Assembly: GCA_036844615.1 (NCBI GenBank)
Contig: DAIUFK010000052.1
Location: 1-16,621 of the forward strand
Direction: 5' to 3'
Length of the DNA stretch: 16,621 nucleotides
Origin: Palsa-872 sp036844615
GTDB lineage: Bacteria > Chloroflexota > Dormibacteria > Dormibacterales > Dormibacteraceae
Part shown: one piece after another, positions 1-7,900 of the stretch
How the letters are laid out: the number at the start of each line of letters is the position of its first letter
Position numbering within the stretch: position 1 is the first letter of the stretch
The notes under the pieces: generated by a model
What the model saw: only the letters and a program-made list of their open reading frames with translations
Told to the model about the DNA's origin: nothing
Database searches by the model: none
Made by a program: the position numbers and the translations under genes

Positions 1-1412
<1,412 letters not shown>

Positions 1413-1419
1413 CGAGTCG

Positions 1420-1674
1420 CTATTTGACCGCTTTAACGGTGAGAGTGAGCGTGCCGGACGGCACGCTGACAGTGATCTTGTCGCCCTTCTTCCGTCCCAT
1501 CAGGGCACGGCCGACCGGTGATTCGACCGAGATGCGCCCGGCNNNNNNNNNNNNNNNNNNNNNNNNNNNNNNNNNNNNNNNNNNNNNNNNNNNNNNNNNN
1601 NNNNNNNNNNNNNNNNNNNNNNNNNNNNNNNNNNNNNNNNNNGGCGTGAGCAATACAGGTTCATTCAGATCCAT
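1420..1674 (-). CDS. greA: Transcription elongation factor GreA, interrupted by assembly gap
   Basis: GreA binds in the RNA polymerase secondary channel and stimulates cleavage of backtracked RNA. Both ends are recognisable. The N-terminus MDLNEPVLLT (1643-1674) matches the usual GreA opening '-EPVYLT-EG'. The C-terminal 41 residues (1420-1542), with ISVESPVGRALMGRKKGDK followed by a short beta-rich end, match the GreA/GreB FKBP-like domain. The family is normally near 155-160 residues; only 51 are present, so about 105 residues of coiled coil and domain linker are lost in the 100-N gap. The ATG at 1674 is preferred over the TTG at 1695 because an AGGTGG-like Shine-Dalgarno lies 4 nt before it and family N-termini align here. 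First gene of a likely operon with the acyl-CoA synthetase. Confidence 0.85.
   Translation of the reverse strand: MDLNEPVLLTXXXXXXXXXXXXXXXXXXXXXXXXXXXXXXXXXXAGRISVESPVGRALMGRKKGDKITVSVPSGTLTLTVKAVK
1543..1642. other. Assembly gap (100 N) inside greA
   Basis: A run of exactly 100 N, a scaffolding placeholder. The flanks share no sequence, so bases really are missing. From normal GreA length, roughly 300-330 bp are expected. Frame continuity of the two greA pieces needs a true gap length of 1 modulo 3. Confidence 0.97.
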
Positions 1675-1708
1675 CTCCCCACCTAGGGGCAACAATAATA
1701 CCCGCCAT
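1675..1708. promoter_or_regulatory. 34-bp divergent promoter between greA and the 1709 gene
   Basis: On the minus strand TATTAT (1695-1700), a 5/6 match to the -10 consensus, would start greA RNA about 14 nt before its ATG, leaving room for the AGGTGG Shine-Dalgarno. On the plus strand the overlapping AATAAT (1694-1699) is also 5/6 and would start RNA almost at the 1709 ATG. No convincing -35 boxes were found. Assignment rests on position and match only. Confidence 0.45.
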
Positions 1709-2065
1709 ATGGATCCGACCGACCTCAGGGCAGGCCTGGCGGAGCGCCTCGCCGGAAACGACAGGATTGACGCTCAGACGTTCAATGCCGCGTGCTTCAT
1801 GCTCTCGAGAGCGCTCGAGGACCTGAAGCTGAGCGTGCCCGAGGCCGCCACGCTCACGCGGCTCCTGCTGAGAACAGCGGGCCGCATCGTCATCGACATG
1901 GGATTGCCCGAATCCTCTGCTGAGACGTGGCCCAGCACCGAGGAGATGGTCTTATTGTGGATCGACGAGGCGTTGCGAGAGCTGGGTTACCGGGTGCGAC
2001 CTACAGCGGACGGGGGACGCGCCGAGCTCAAACGGGTCGAGGAGAGCTGGGGCCAGAGCCTTTAG
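1709..2065 (+). CDS. Hypothetical protein, 118 aa
   Basis: I do not recognise this family. The product is a soluble, mostly helical-looking 118-residue protein with no signal peptide or membrane segment. Features include an Asp/Glu-rich amphipathic middle (MLSRALEDLKLSVPEA, then LLLRTAGRIVIDMG) and a Trp-Pro-Ser-Thr-Glu-Glu segment before a final helix ending in GYRVRP. High-GC codon use suits coding. There is no good Shine-Dalgarno before ATG 1709; a -10-like AATAAT just upstream suggests a near-leaderless start, and an internal ATG at 1799 is an alternative. It diverges from greA by 34 bp and its stop interlocks by 4 bp with the TadG-like stop. Confidence 0.6.
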   Translation: MDPTDLRAGLAERLAGNDRIDAQTFNAACFMLSRALEDLKLSVPEAATLTRLLLRTAGRIVIDMGLPESSAETWPSTEEMVLLWIDEALRELGYRVRPTADGGRAELKRVEESWGQSL

Positions 2066-4281
2066 TTGATCAGGCGGGCGGCGGGTGGGGCGGGTGAGTA
2101 GTTGGGGTTGAAGTCGATTCCAACCGCGCCGGCGCCCGACACGCTTGCCGTGTAGCAGATCACCTGGCCGGCCAGCGGGGAGCGGTCGCCGCCGTTGATC
2201 GTCCAGCTGGCCGCCGGCGTGTAGATGGTGCCGATGTACTGGGTGGCCGCGCCGCCGTTGAGTATGTTCGAGCAGTTGTTGGTGGGCGGCATGTAGATAA
2301 CGATCCAGTTGTACTGCTCGCCCGAAAACACATAGGTGGCTCCCTGGGCGTTCTGCGTCATGCACGAGCCGGCGGGGAAGTAGAACTGAACCGCCCCCGG
2401 CGTCACCTTTGCGGTCGCGCAGGGCGCGCCGGGGTCGCCTGGGTTGGGCGAGACCACGCAGTAGTTCTCATTGGCCACGTCGCCCCCGGTGTAGGGGGGG
2501 TATTCAAGGCTCATGTCGGCATTCTCCTGAGACAGCAGGCCGGACGGCGGCGGACAGCTGCTGAAGCACTGCGGCTGAGTCTCGTCGTCGGGGGGACGGC
2601 AGTTCAGCGAGCGGGTCTGCGAGAAGCAGAGGGTTGAGGGGTTGGGGATCAGCCTGTCATTGATGTCGTAGAGGGAGGCGCCCGCTGGCGGGGCAGCGCC
2701 AGCCGAAGCCGCGCCCAGCGTCCATGCGGTCCCGGCTGGATAAGGACCGACGGCGTTGCCACCGCTGAAGCCGGGAGCGTCGAAGCGGCCGACCCAGCCG
2801 AAGTTGGCCTGATTCCCGTCGCAGCCGCTGGGGTTGAGGTAAACGTTGTAGCGCGTCGCGCCGGGGGCGTTCCGGGTGATATTGATGCTGATGCCGATGT
2901 TGGAGGGGGAGTGCAGGCCCCCGACGACAGCGTTCGGGGTCAGATGGCACGCGGAGGGCGCGCTCTCGCGGCGGCAGCCGGGCGCCACGAGGCATGGGTC
3001 GGGTGTGATGGTCGGGTCGAGGAACTGGTCGTCGCGAACCGACGTCAGCTCGACGCCCCATCGGTTGTTGCGGCTCAGGGTATCTGTGGCCCCCGAGTGG
3101 CAACCCGCCGGCGTCAGCGGCGAGAGGTCCGTGCAGGCTGGCCCGGCGGTGATGGTCTGGCCGGCCCCGTTTGTTACCGTGAAGTGGCCGGCGCAGCCAA
3201 CCGAGTTCTGGTCCCAGAACTGGGGGTTGGCGACCGAAGTGGTGCCCGGGGCGGAGTACAGCTCCTCGTCCGGCGCCTTCAGCTCGTTGGAGAGGAGGCT
3301 GCCGGTGGCGTCGGACGTGTAGCCACCCGACCAGGTGTAAACGCCGGGGTCGAGGAAGGCGCAGCTGGCGGAGCCTCCTGTGAGGTGGAAAGAGTTATAC
3401 ACGCCGGGATACATCTCAGTCCAGGTGCCTCGGTTGTATTGGCTGTAGGCCTGCAACAGGCTGTAGTAGGTGACCGACGGAGCCAGGTAGCCCGGGTCTG
3501 GCAGCGTCGGGGCGGGGACGACCGCCGCGCCCTGCGTGTCTCCCGGATTGCAGGGAGGGGGGTACGGGATGAACCCTGGGGAGGAGTTGTAGCAGTAGTA
3601 CAGCGCGGAGCTGCAGGATGAACCGGCGGCTCCGTAGCAGTTGCCCGCCTCATGCAGGCTGGCGTCCACGCAGGCGGTGCCGTTGGAGTACACGTCGCCC
3701 AGGACGGTGAGCTGGGCGGCTCCGTTGAGGTTCACCGCGCAGTTCTGGGTGCTAAGGGTGAGAAGTGCGGGAGTTTGACGCTGGTTGCCGACGATAGCGG
3801 TCGCGGTCGCGGTGATGGTGACGGTCGTTGGGCCGCCGAAGATCTGCATGAAGGCCAGCGGCAGCGGGTGGGTGGTCGACATCGCGAACTGGTAACCGTT
3901 GAACTGGGTGTTGGTGGCCACCATCGTGAGCTGATAGCCGCCGGCGTACTTGACCACTTCCGTGTCCTGCTGAAGGTTGTTGTTGACTCCGACGTACGTA
4001 GTGATCAGGGTGTCTGACGTCGGGCCGCCGTAGAGGTGCAGGTTGGTCGCATATATCTGCTTGGCCTGCGGCAGCGCGCTGCCGTACAGGTTCTGGTAGT
4101 TCTCGTACCAGTCACCTGCCGCGAGGGCGGCAGAGTCGATCGAAGCCTGTTGGTCGCGCCGGTCGACGTACGCTCGGCCCGAGTCGATGCTCAAACCGAG
4201 CATGCCGAACAAGACGAGGATCAGCAGCGCGATCAGCACGATTGCCTGACCTTCCTGGAGGCGCCGTTGCGCAGTCTTCAT
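2062..4281 (-). CDS. TadG-like pilus-assembly/secreted protein, 739 aa
   Basis: The N-terminus is a TadE/G-like module (PF13400 type): GQAIVLIALLILVLFGMLGL forms the single membrane helix (residues about 12-32), followed by DSGRAYVDRRDQQASIDSAALAAG, the classic TadG continuation. As in other TadG proteins the glutamate at +5 of the prepilin-like motif is absent. The remaining 650 or so residues are predicted extracellular: rich in Gly, Ser, Asn, Thr and Pro, with many cysteines. They include a segment of the kind NCAVNLNGAAQLTVLGDVYSNG seen in TadG-like proteins of Gram-positive-type lineages. The C-terminus holds a similar beta-rich unit (IGTIYTPAASWTINGG). Start 4281 is chosen over the longer reading to 4392, since family N-termini align there. 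Third gene of the tad cluster; role probably pilus assembly or surface anchoring, inferred. Confidence 0.8.
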   Translation of the reverse strand: MKTAQRRLQEGQAIVLIALLILVLFGMLGLSIDSGRAYVDRRDQQASIDSAALAAGDWYENYQNLYGSALPQAKQIYATNLHLYGGPTSDTLITTYVGVNNNLQQDTEVVKYAGGYQLTMVATNTQFNGYQFAMSTTHPLPLAFMQIFGGPTTVTITATATAIVGNQRQTPALLTLSTQNCAVNLNGAAQLTVLGDVYSNGTACVDASLHEAGNCYGAAGSSCSSALYYCYNSSPGFIPYPPPCNPGDTQGAAVVPAPTLPDPGYLAPSVTYYSLLQAYSQYNRGTWTEMYPGVYNSFHLTGGSASCAFLDPGVYTWSGGYTSDATGSLLSNELKAPDEELYSAPGTTSVANPQFWDQNSVGCAGHFTVTNGAGQTITAGPACTDLSPLTPAGCHSGATDTLSRNNRWGVELTSVRDDQFLDPTITPDPCLVAPGCRRESAPSACHLTPNAVVGGLHSPSNIGISINITRNAPGATRYNVYLNPSGCDGNQANFGWVGRFDAPGFSGGNAVGPYPAGTAWTLGAASAGAAPPAGASLYDINDRLIPNPSTLCFSQTRSLNCRPPDDETQPQCFSSCPPPSGLLSQENADMSLEYPPYTGGDVANENYCVVSPNPGDPGAPCATAKVTPGAVQFYFPAGSCMTQNAQGATYVFSGEQYNWIVIYMPPTNNCSNILNGGAATQYIGTIYTPAASWTINGGDRSPLAGQVICYTASVSGAGAVGIDFNPNYSPAPPAARLIN

Positions 4282-4345
4282 CCGGACTTCGTGTCCGGCG
4301 AAACCATCAAGCGAAGGCGCGGCCTTCCCGCGCCCACGGCGCGGG
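4282..4345 (-). promoter_or_regulatory. Two hairpins in the 79-bp spacer before the TadG-like gene
   Basis: In the minus-strand transcript, CCCGCGCC-GTG-GGCGCGGG (4327-4345) forms an 8-bp GC stem, and CCGGAC-ACGAA-GTCCGG (4282-4298) forms a 6-bp stem ending at the TadG start codon, where a Shine-Dalgarno would normally be. No U-run follows, so they are not clear terminators. They may lower or tune expression of the large third gene relative to the two pseudopilins. Confidence 0.45.
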
Positions 4346-4360
4346 GAGCTGGACGCTCGC

Positions 4361-4969
4361 CTAATTCGAGTACTCGGCACGGTAAACCGCATATGCAGTG
4401 ATGACGATCTTGTTGCCGACTACTTGCTGAATTATTGGAGTGATCGGCTGGAAGTTGAACCAGAGCGTCACCTTGATCGGCTCATTGCCGACGGCCGGAG
4501 TGATGGTGTTGCAGCCCGGCCCTGGCGCCGGCAGAGTGCCGAGTCCGCCACGAGGGCCGTTGGGCACGCCGTTCCCCGCCGCGCTCGGGTCGGTGACGAA
4601 GATCCAGCCGGTGTTGGATGCCGGCAGCTGAGCCGAGCCCACCGGGTTTCCGCCGTTGGGGATCGGGCCGTTGGGGCACGGGTTGGCGAGCACCTCAGTG
4701 ACTGCGTGCACCTGGACCGCGGTCGCGACGTCGGCGTCAGTCGGCCAGGTGTGGGTGGCTCCGTTCGGGTCGATGAAGTAGGAAGCCCTCACCGCCACGC
4801 GGGCCCCCTCGTTCGCGGCCTGCTGAAGCGTGATGTAAAAGTAGAGGCCGCGGCCGAAGTCGATGATCCCGAAGGTGATCAGAAGGATCACCGGCGCGAT
4901 AAGGGCGAATTCCGTTATGCCCTGTGAGCGCTGGCCGTTGCGGAACCAGCTCGCGATTTTTTGCTTCAT
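4361..4969 (-). CDS. TadE-like pseudopilin, 202 aa (second in operon)
   Basis: Tad (Flp-type) pilus minor protein. After a basic N-terminus come QGITEFALIAPVILLITFG and IDFGRGLYFYITLQQAANEGAR, the standard TadE signature: Glu20-Phe21 at the head of a hydrophobic helix (residues about 22-43), then the conserved '-A-EGAR-A' segment. The residue before the putative peptidase cut (-1 relative to Glu at +5) is Ser15 rather than Gly, so processing by a prepilin peptidase is uncertain. The remaining 140 residues form a Gly/Pro/Asn-rich exported domain with two cysteines. ATG 4969 overlaps the previous stop as ATGA, implying translational coupling. Confidence 0.85.
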   Translation of the reverse strand: MKQKIASWFRNGQRSQGITEFALIAPVILLITFGIIDFGRGLYFYITLQQAANEGARVAVRASYFIDPNGATHTWPTDADVATAVQVHAVTEVLANPCPNGPIPNGGNPVGSAQLPASNTGWIFVTDPSAAGNGVPNGPRGGLGTLPAPGPGCNTITPAVGNEPIKVTLWFNFQPITPIIQQVVGNKIVITAYAVYRAEYSN

Positions 4970-5574
4970 GGCTGCCCCTGGATGGTGAAGTGCTCGTTGT
5001 ACACAAGTGGGATGCCGTTGCCGAACAGGTTCTGGATGAGGGGCGTCACGAGCGCGAAGTTCATGACCATCGAGACGTTGATGTCACCGAGGCGCCACGA
5101 CGAGTCGAGAGGAGCCGTTGGCATGGTGCCCTTCTGAATCGCGCCGCCCGGGAACGTGTAGCAGATGTAGACATAGAGCTGGCCCGTGCTCGGAGGGACG
5201 GCTGCCGCTGCGTAAGGCTTGTTGTTGAAAGTGTTCCCGTCGCTTGGGTTCAGGCATCCGGCGGTCTTAATTTGCGTCGGAACTGGCAGGTTCGTGCCGT
5301 TGAAACCGGCGCCTGCCAAGGCCTGGTCCACCGCGAGCATGATGTCGTCGTCATCCAGGTACTTGTTGGCGCGGGTGGCGGTATCGAACCAGGCTCCGTG
5401 GCGAGCCCCTTCGCGTGCGGCCCCCTGAAGGTTCACCGCGAAATAGAAGGCCCGCGACAGGTCCAGGAGGCCCATCAACAGCAGGATGAGGACCAGCGAG
5501 GAGATCGCGAACTCCACCAGGGACTGGCCCCTTTGCCGAGTGGGAGTGCGAGTTCGGAAGCCCTGAGCCATCAT
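4966..5574 (-). CDS. TadE-like pseudopilin, 202 aa (first in operon)
   Basis: Second TadE-family protein, paralogous to its downstream neighbour and of equal length. RGQSLVEFAISSLVLILLLMG carries a complete type IV prepilin-like motif (Gly16 at -1, Glu21 at +5, Phe22), followed by LLDLSRAFYFAVNLQGAAREGAR. Membrane helix is about residues 23-43; the exported part contains two cysteines. The start is either of two adjacent ATGs (5574 or 5571); no good Shine-Dalgarno precedes them. It heads a three-gene tad operon. No TadA ATPase, TadB/C platform, TadV peptidase or Flp pilin is in this window, so they must lie elsewhere if the pilus is functional. Confidence 0.87.
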   Translation of the reverse strand: MMAQGFRTRTPTRQRGQSLVEFAISSLVLILLLMGLLDLSRAFYFAVNLQGAAREGARHGAWFDTATRANKYLDDDDIMLAVDQALAGAGFNGTNLPVPTQIKTAGCLNPSDGNTFNNKPYAAAAVPPSTGQLYVYICYTFPGGAIQKGTMPTAPLDSSWRLGDINVSMVMNFALVTPLIQNLFGNGIPLVYNEHFTIQGQP

Positions 5575-5707
5575 TGGTGAGCGTTATTCAAACCGATCGA
5601 ACGTGTAGATGCAGCATGTGTATTCGAATAACGGACTGGGGGCCGTTTTCAGTCGCTGGGACATTTCGAGTAGGCGGCGTACCGGTTTTTCCGGGTGGAT
5701 TGAGCGG
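5575..5707. promoter_or_regulatory. Divergent control region between tad operon and c-di-GMP gene
   Basis: This AT-richer spacer holds an inverted repeat, GTTATTC (5583-5589) and GAATAAC (5626-5632), whose right arm is part of a 10-bp palindrome TATTCGAATA (5621-5630). This looks like an operator able to serve both directions, but no regulator is known. An open reading frame continues upstream from the plus gene to an ATG at 5609, but its codon use is weaker (about 60 % GC at third positions against about 80 % after 5708), so I treat this stretch as mainly non-coding. Confidence 0.45.
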
Positions 5708-7900
5708 GTGACACCCAAGGCTGGCGCCCGTCCGGACACCCGCCGGTGGCAGGACATTCGCGCGCGCGCGATGGACGCCAAGTTCGATGCCGACCGCCGC
5801 CGCGTCGGCGAAAGGGTGGCGGTCAGCTTCCGCTGGCTGTTCCTGATCGTGCTGGCGGTGTTGAACAACGTCACCACAGCGGCCGGCGCCGAGGCGCGCG
5901 GCACCGTCGACATCCTTCTCGCCGCTTGGGCGGTGATGAACGTCGTCGTGAACATCCTCCTGGCCAGGGGGTACCAGCCTGGGAAGCAGTTCAGCCTGAG
6001 CACGATGTCACTCGATATTTTCTTTGCCACTGGGTTGGTCTACCTCTCTGACGGATTTTCGAGCCCTTTCTTTCTCGCCCTCTTTCTAGCCGTCATCACT
6101 AACGCAGTCCGGTTCGGCGCGGCGGCGTGTGTCGTCTCCGCCTTGGTCGTCTCTTTCATCTATCTCTTTGTCGGCGGTTCGTTCACCCCTGCCAACTTCA
6201 CCACCGACCCGAACGCCACCATCGGTAAGGTCTTCCTCTTCCTGGTGGTGGCGCTCGCGACGGGCTATATGACCCGGGAGCTCGAGCGGGAGCGCCGCCA
6301 GGCAGTGGAGCGCGCAGCCCAGGCGGACTCCCTGCGCGAGCTCAGCGTGACGATGGTCAGCGACACCGACATCAAGGACGTGTTCAGGCTTGTCGTCGAC
6401 CACGCGGTGCAGATGACGCTCGCGGACAAAGGCTCGCTGATCCTTGCCTCGGCGGAGGGCTTCGACACTGCCGCCAGCGCACCCGACGGGGACGCATCGG
6501 CGGCTGCGCCCGACCTCGACGTGGAGCGCCTGTCGCAGGTGGCGCGTACCGGCGAGGCGGCGATTGGGCCTGACCGGATGTCGCTCGTGATCCCGATCGC
6601 CTCAGGCGAGGGCGTGACTGCCCTCCTCAGCCTGACGCGTCTCACCGGCATCTTCACCAACCAGGACCTCTTTGCTGTGGCTGCCCTGTCAGGCACCTCG
6701 GCGGTGCCGCTCGCCAATGCCCTCCGCTACCACCGCAGTACCCAGGAGGCCACCACCGACGGTCTGACCGGGCTTGCCAACGTGCGGGAGTTCCGCCGGC
6801 GGCTCGCCGCCACGTTCGCCAGGCCTGAGAGGCGATCCGACTCCTTCTCCGTCCTCCTTGTCGACTTCGACCACTTCAAGTCGGTCAACGACGAGGTCGG
6901 CCACCAGCACGGTGACCTGGTCCTGCAGCTGGGAGCCAGGATCGTGCGCTCGGTGGCGAGGACCCAGGACATGGTCGCCAGGTATGGCGGAGACGAGCTC
7001 GTCATCCTGGCCCCCGACACCAACGCGGTGGGTGCGCAGCGACTTGCCCGTCGCATCGTCGAGGCGGTTCACGAGGCGGCGATCGCCACGACCCCGGGCA
7101 GTCACCTGACCTTCAGCATCGGCGCCGCGACGTACCCCGACGACGCGTTGACGGCGGCCGAGCTGATTTCCGCCGCGGACCAGGCGCTCTACCTCGCAAA
7201 GCGGGAGGGGAAGGACCGAGCCTGCACGTTCCCTCAGCTCGTGACGGAGCTGGAGCTCGACGACTCGAGCCTGTTCGCGATGCTCACCGATGCCGGCCCG
7301 CAGATGGTGGGGGCTGTCGCTCATGCCGTCGACCATCGGAGCCCGCTCACGCAGGGCCACTCGAGCCGCGTGGCGATAATCGCGGACGCCATCGGCAGGA
7401 GATCGACCCTTCCGATGAGCCATCTCGAAGACGTCAGGACTGCCGCCTTCCTCCATGACGATGGGCACATGACGTTGTCTGCAGGCCAGGGTTTTGAGGT
7501 TCCGGGGCACGCGGAGGCCGGCGAGAAGATCCTCCATCGCGCAAAGTTCCCGCCCGAGGTGTCGGCTTCGGTCCGCAGCCACCACGAGCGCTGGGATGGC
7601 GCAGGCAAGCCGGACGGCCTGGCCGGAGAGAAGATCCCCATAGGGGCCCGCATCATCGCGGTCGCCGAGAGCTTCGAGGCGCTGACCGCCGGCCGCGGCA
7701 CCGAGCGTCTCTCGGGCACTGCTGCCCTGCAGCAGGTCAGCGAGGGCTCAGGCACCGAGTTCGACAGCGCGATCATCGAGTCGCTTGGGCGGTCGATAAG
7801 GGACGGGAGCCTAGACCTTGTCACTCCTGATCTTTCGCTTCCTGCGGTCGCGCAACCTGTTGTCGACCTTGCGCCGCAGCCGGAGCCGTCGCTGCTCTAG
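5708..7900 (+). CDS. Membrane GAF-GGDEF diguanylate cyclase with degenerate HD-GYP domain
   Basis: Residue numbers are from GTG 5708 (730 aa); ATG 5609 and ATG 5771 are alternatives. Residues about 43-190 hold several membrane segments, then a charged helical linker (REL-ERERRQAVERAAQ) and a GAF-like domain (about 216-339). GGDEF domain, about 347-507: TDGLTGLANVREF, FDHFKSVND and active-site RYGGDEL (425-431). RTQD (418-421), five residues before GGDEL, fits the RxxD product-inhibition I-site. The last part (533-687) is HD-GYP-like: HDDGH (583-587) replaces HDxGK, H601, HHE (625-627), DGAGKPDGL replaces DGxGYPxGL, and AESFEALT replaces ADxFDALT. So it likely makes c-di-GMP, while hydrolysis is doubtful. 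Convergent with mrfB, overlapping it by 90 nt. Divergent from tad genes, which suggests a link to pilus or surface behaviour (inference). Confidence 0.88.
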   Translation: MTPKAGARPDTRRWQDIRARAMDAKFDADRRRVGERVAVSFRWLFLIVLAVLNNVTTAAGAEARGTVDILLAAWAVMNVVVNILLARGYQPGKQFSLSTMSLDIFFATGLVYLSDGFSSPFFLALFLAVITNAVRFGAAACVVSALVVSFIYLFVGGSFTPANFTTDPNATIGKVFLFLVVALATGYMTRELERERRQAVERAAQADSLRELSVTMVSDTDIKDVFRLVVDHAVQMTLADKGSLILASAEGFDTAASAPDGDASAAAPDLDVERLSQVARTGEAAIGPDRMSLVIPIASGEGVTALLSLTRLTGIFTNQDLFAVAALSGTSAVPLANALRYHRSTQEATTDGLTGLANVREFRRRLAATFARPERRSDSFSVLLVDFDHFKSVNDEVGHQHGDLVLQLGARIVRSVARTQDMVARYGGDELVILAPDTNAVGAQRLARRIVEAVHEAAIATTPGSHLTFSIGAATYPDDALTAAELISAADQALYLAKREGKDRACTFPQLVTELELDDSSLFAMLTDAGPQMVGAVAHAVDHRSPLTQGHSSRVAIIADAIGRRSTLPMSHLEDVRTAAFLHDDGHMTLSAGQGFEVPGHAEAGEKILHRAKFPPEVSASVRSHHERWDGAGKPDGLAGEKIPIGARIIAVAESFEALTAGRGTERLSGTAALQQVSEGSGTEFDSAIIESLGRSIRDGSLDLVTPDLSLPAVAQPVVDLAPQPEPSLL

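Noticed and set aside
2911..3621. 236-aa open frame on the plus strand
   Set aside because: Antisense to the TadG-like gene; composition typical of a shadow frame.
6689..7585. 298-aa open frame on the minus strand opposite the GGDEF domain
   Set aside because: Mirror frame of a high-GC gene; Arg/Gly/His-rich translation with no recognisable motif, while the plus strand has clear GGDEF and HD motifs.
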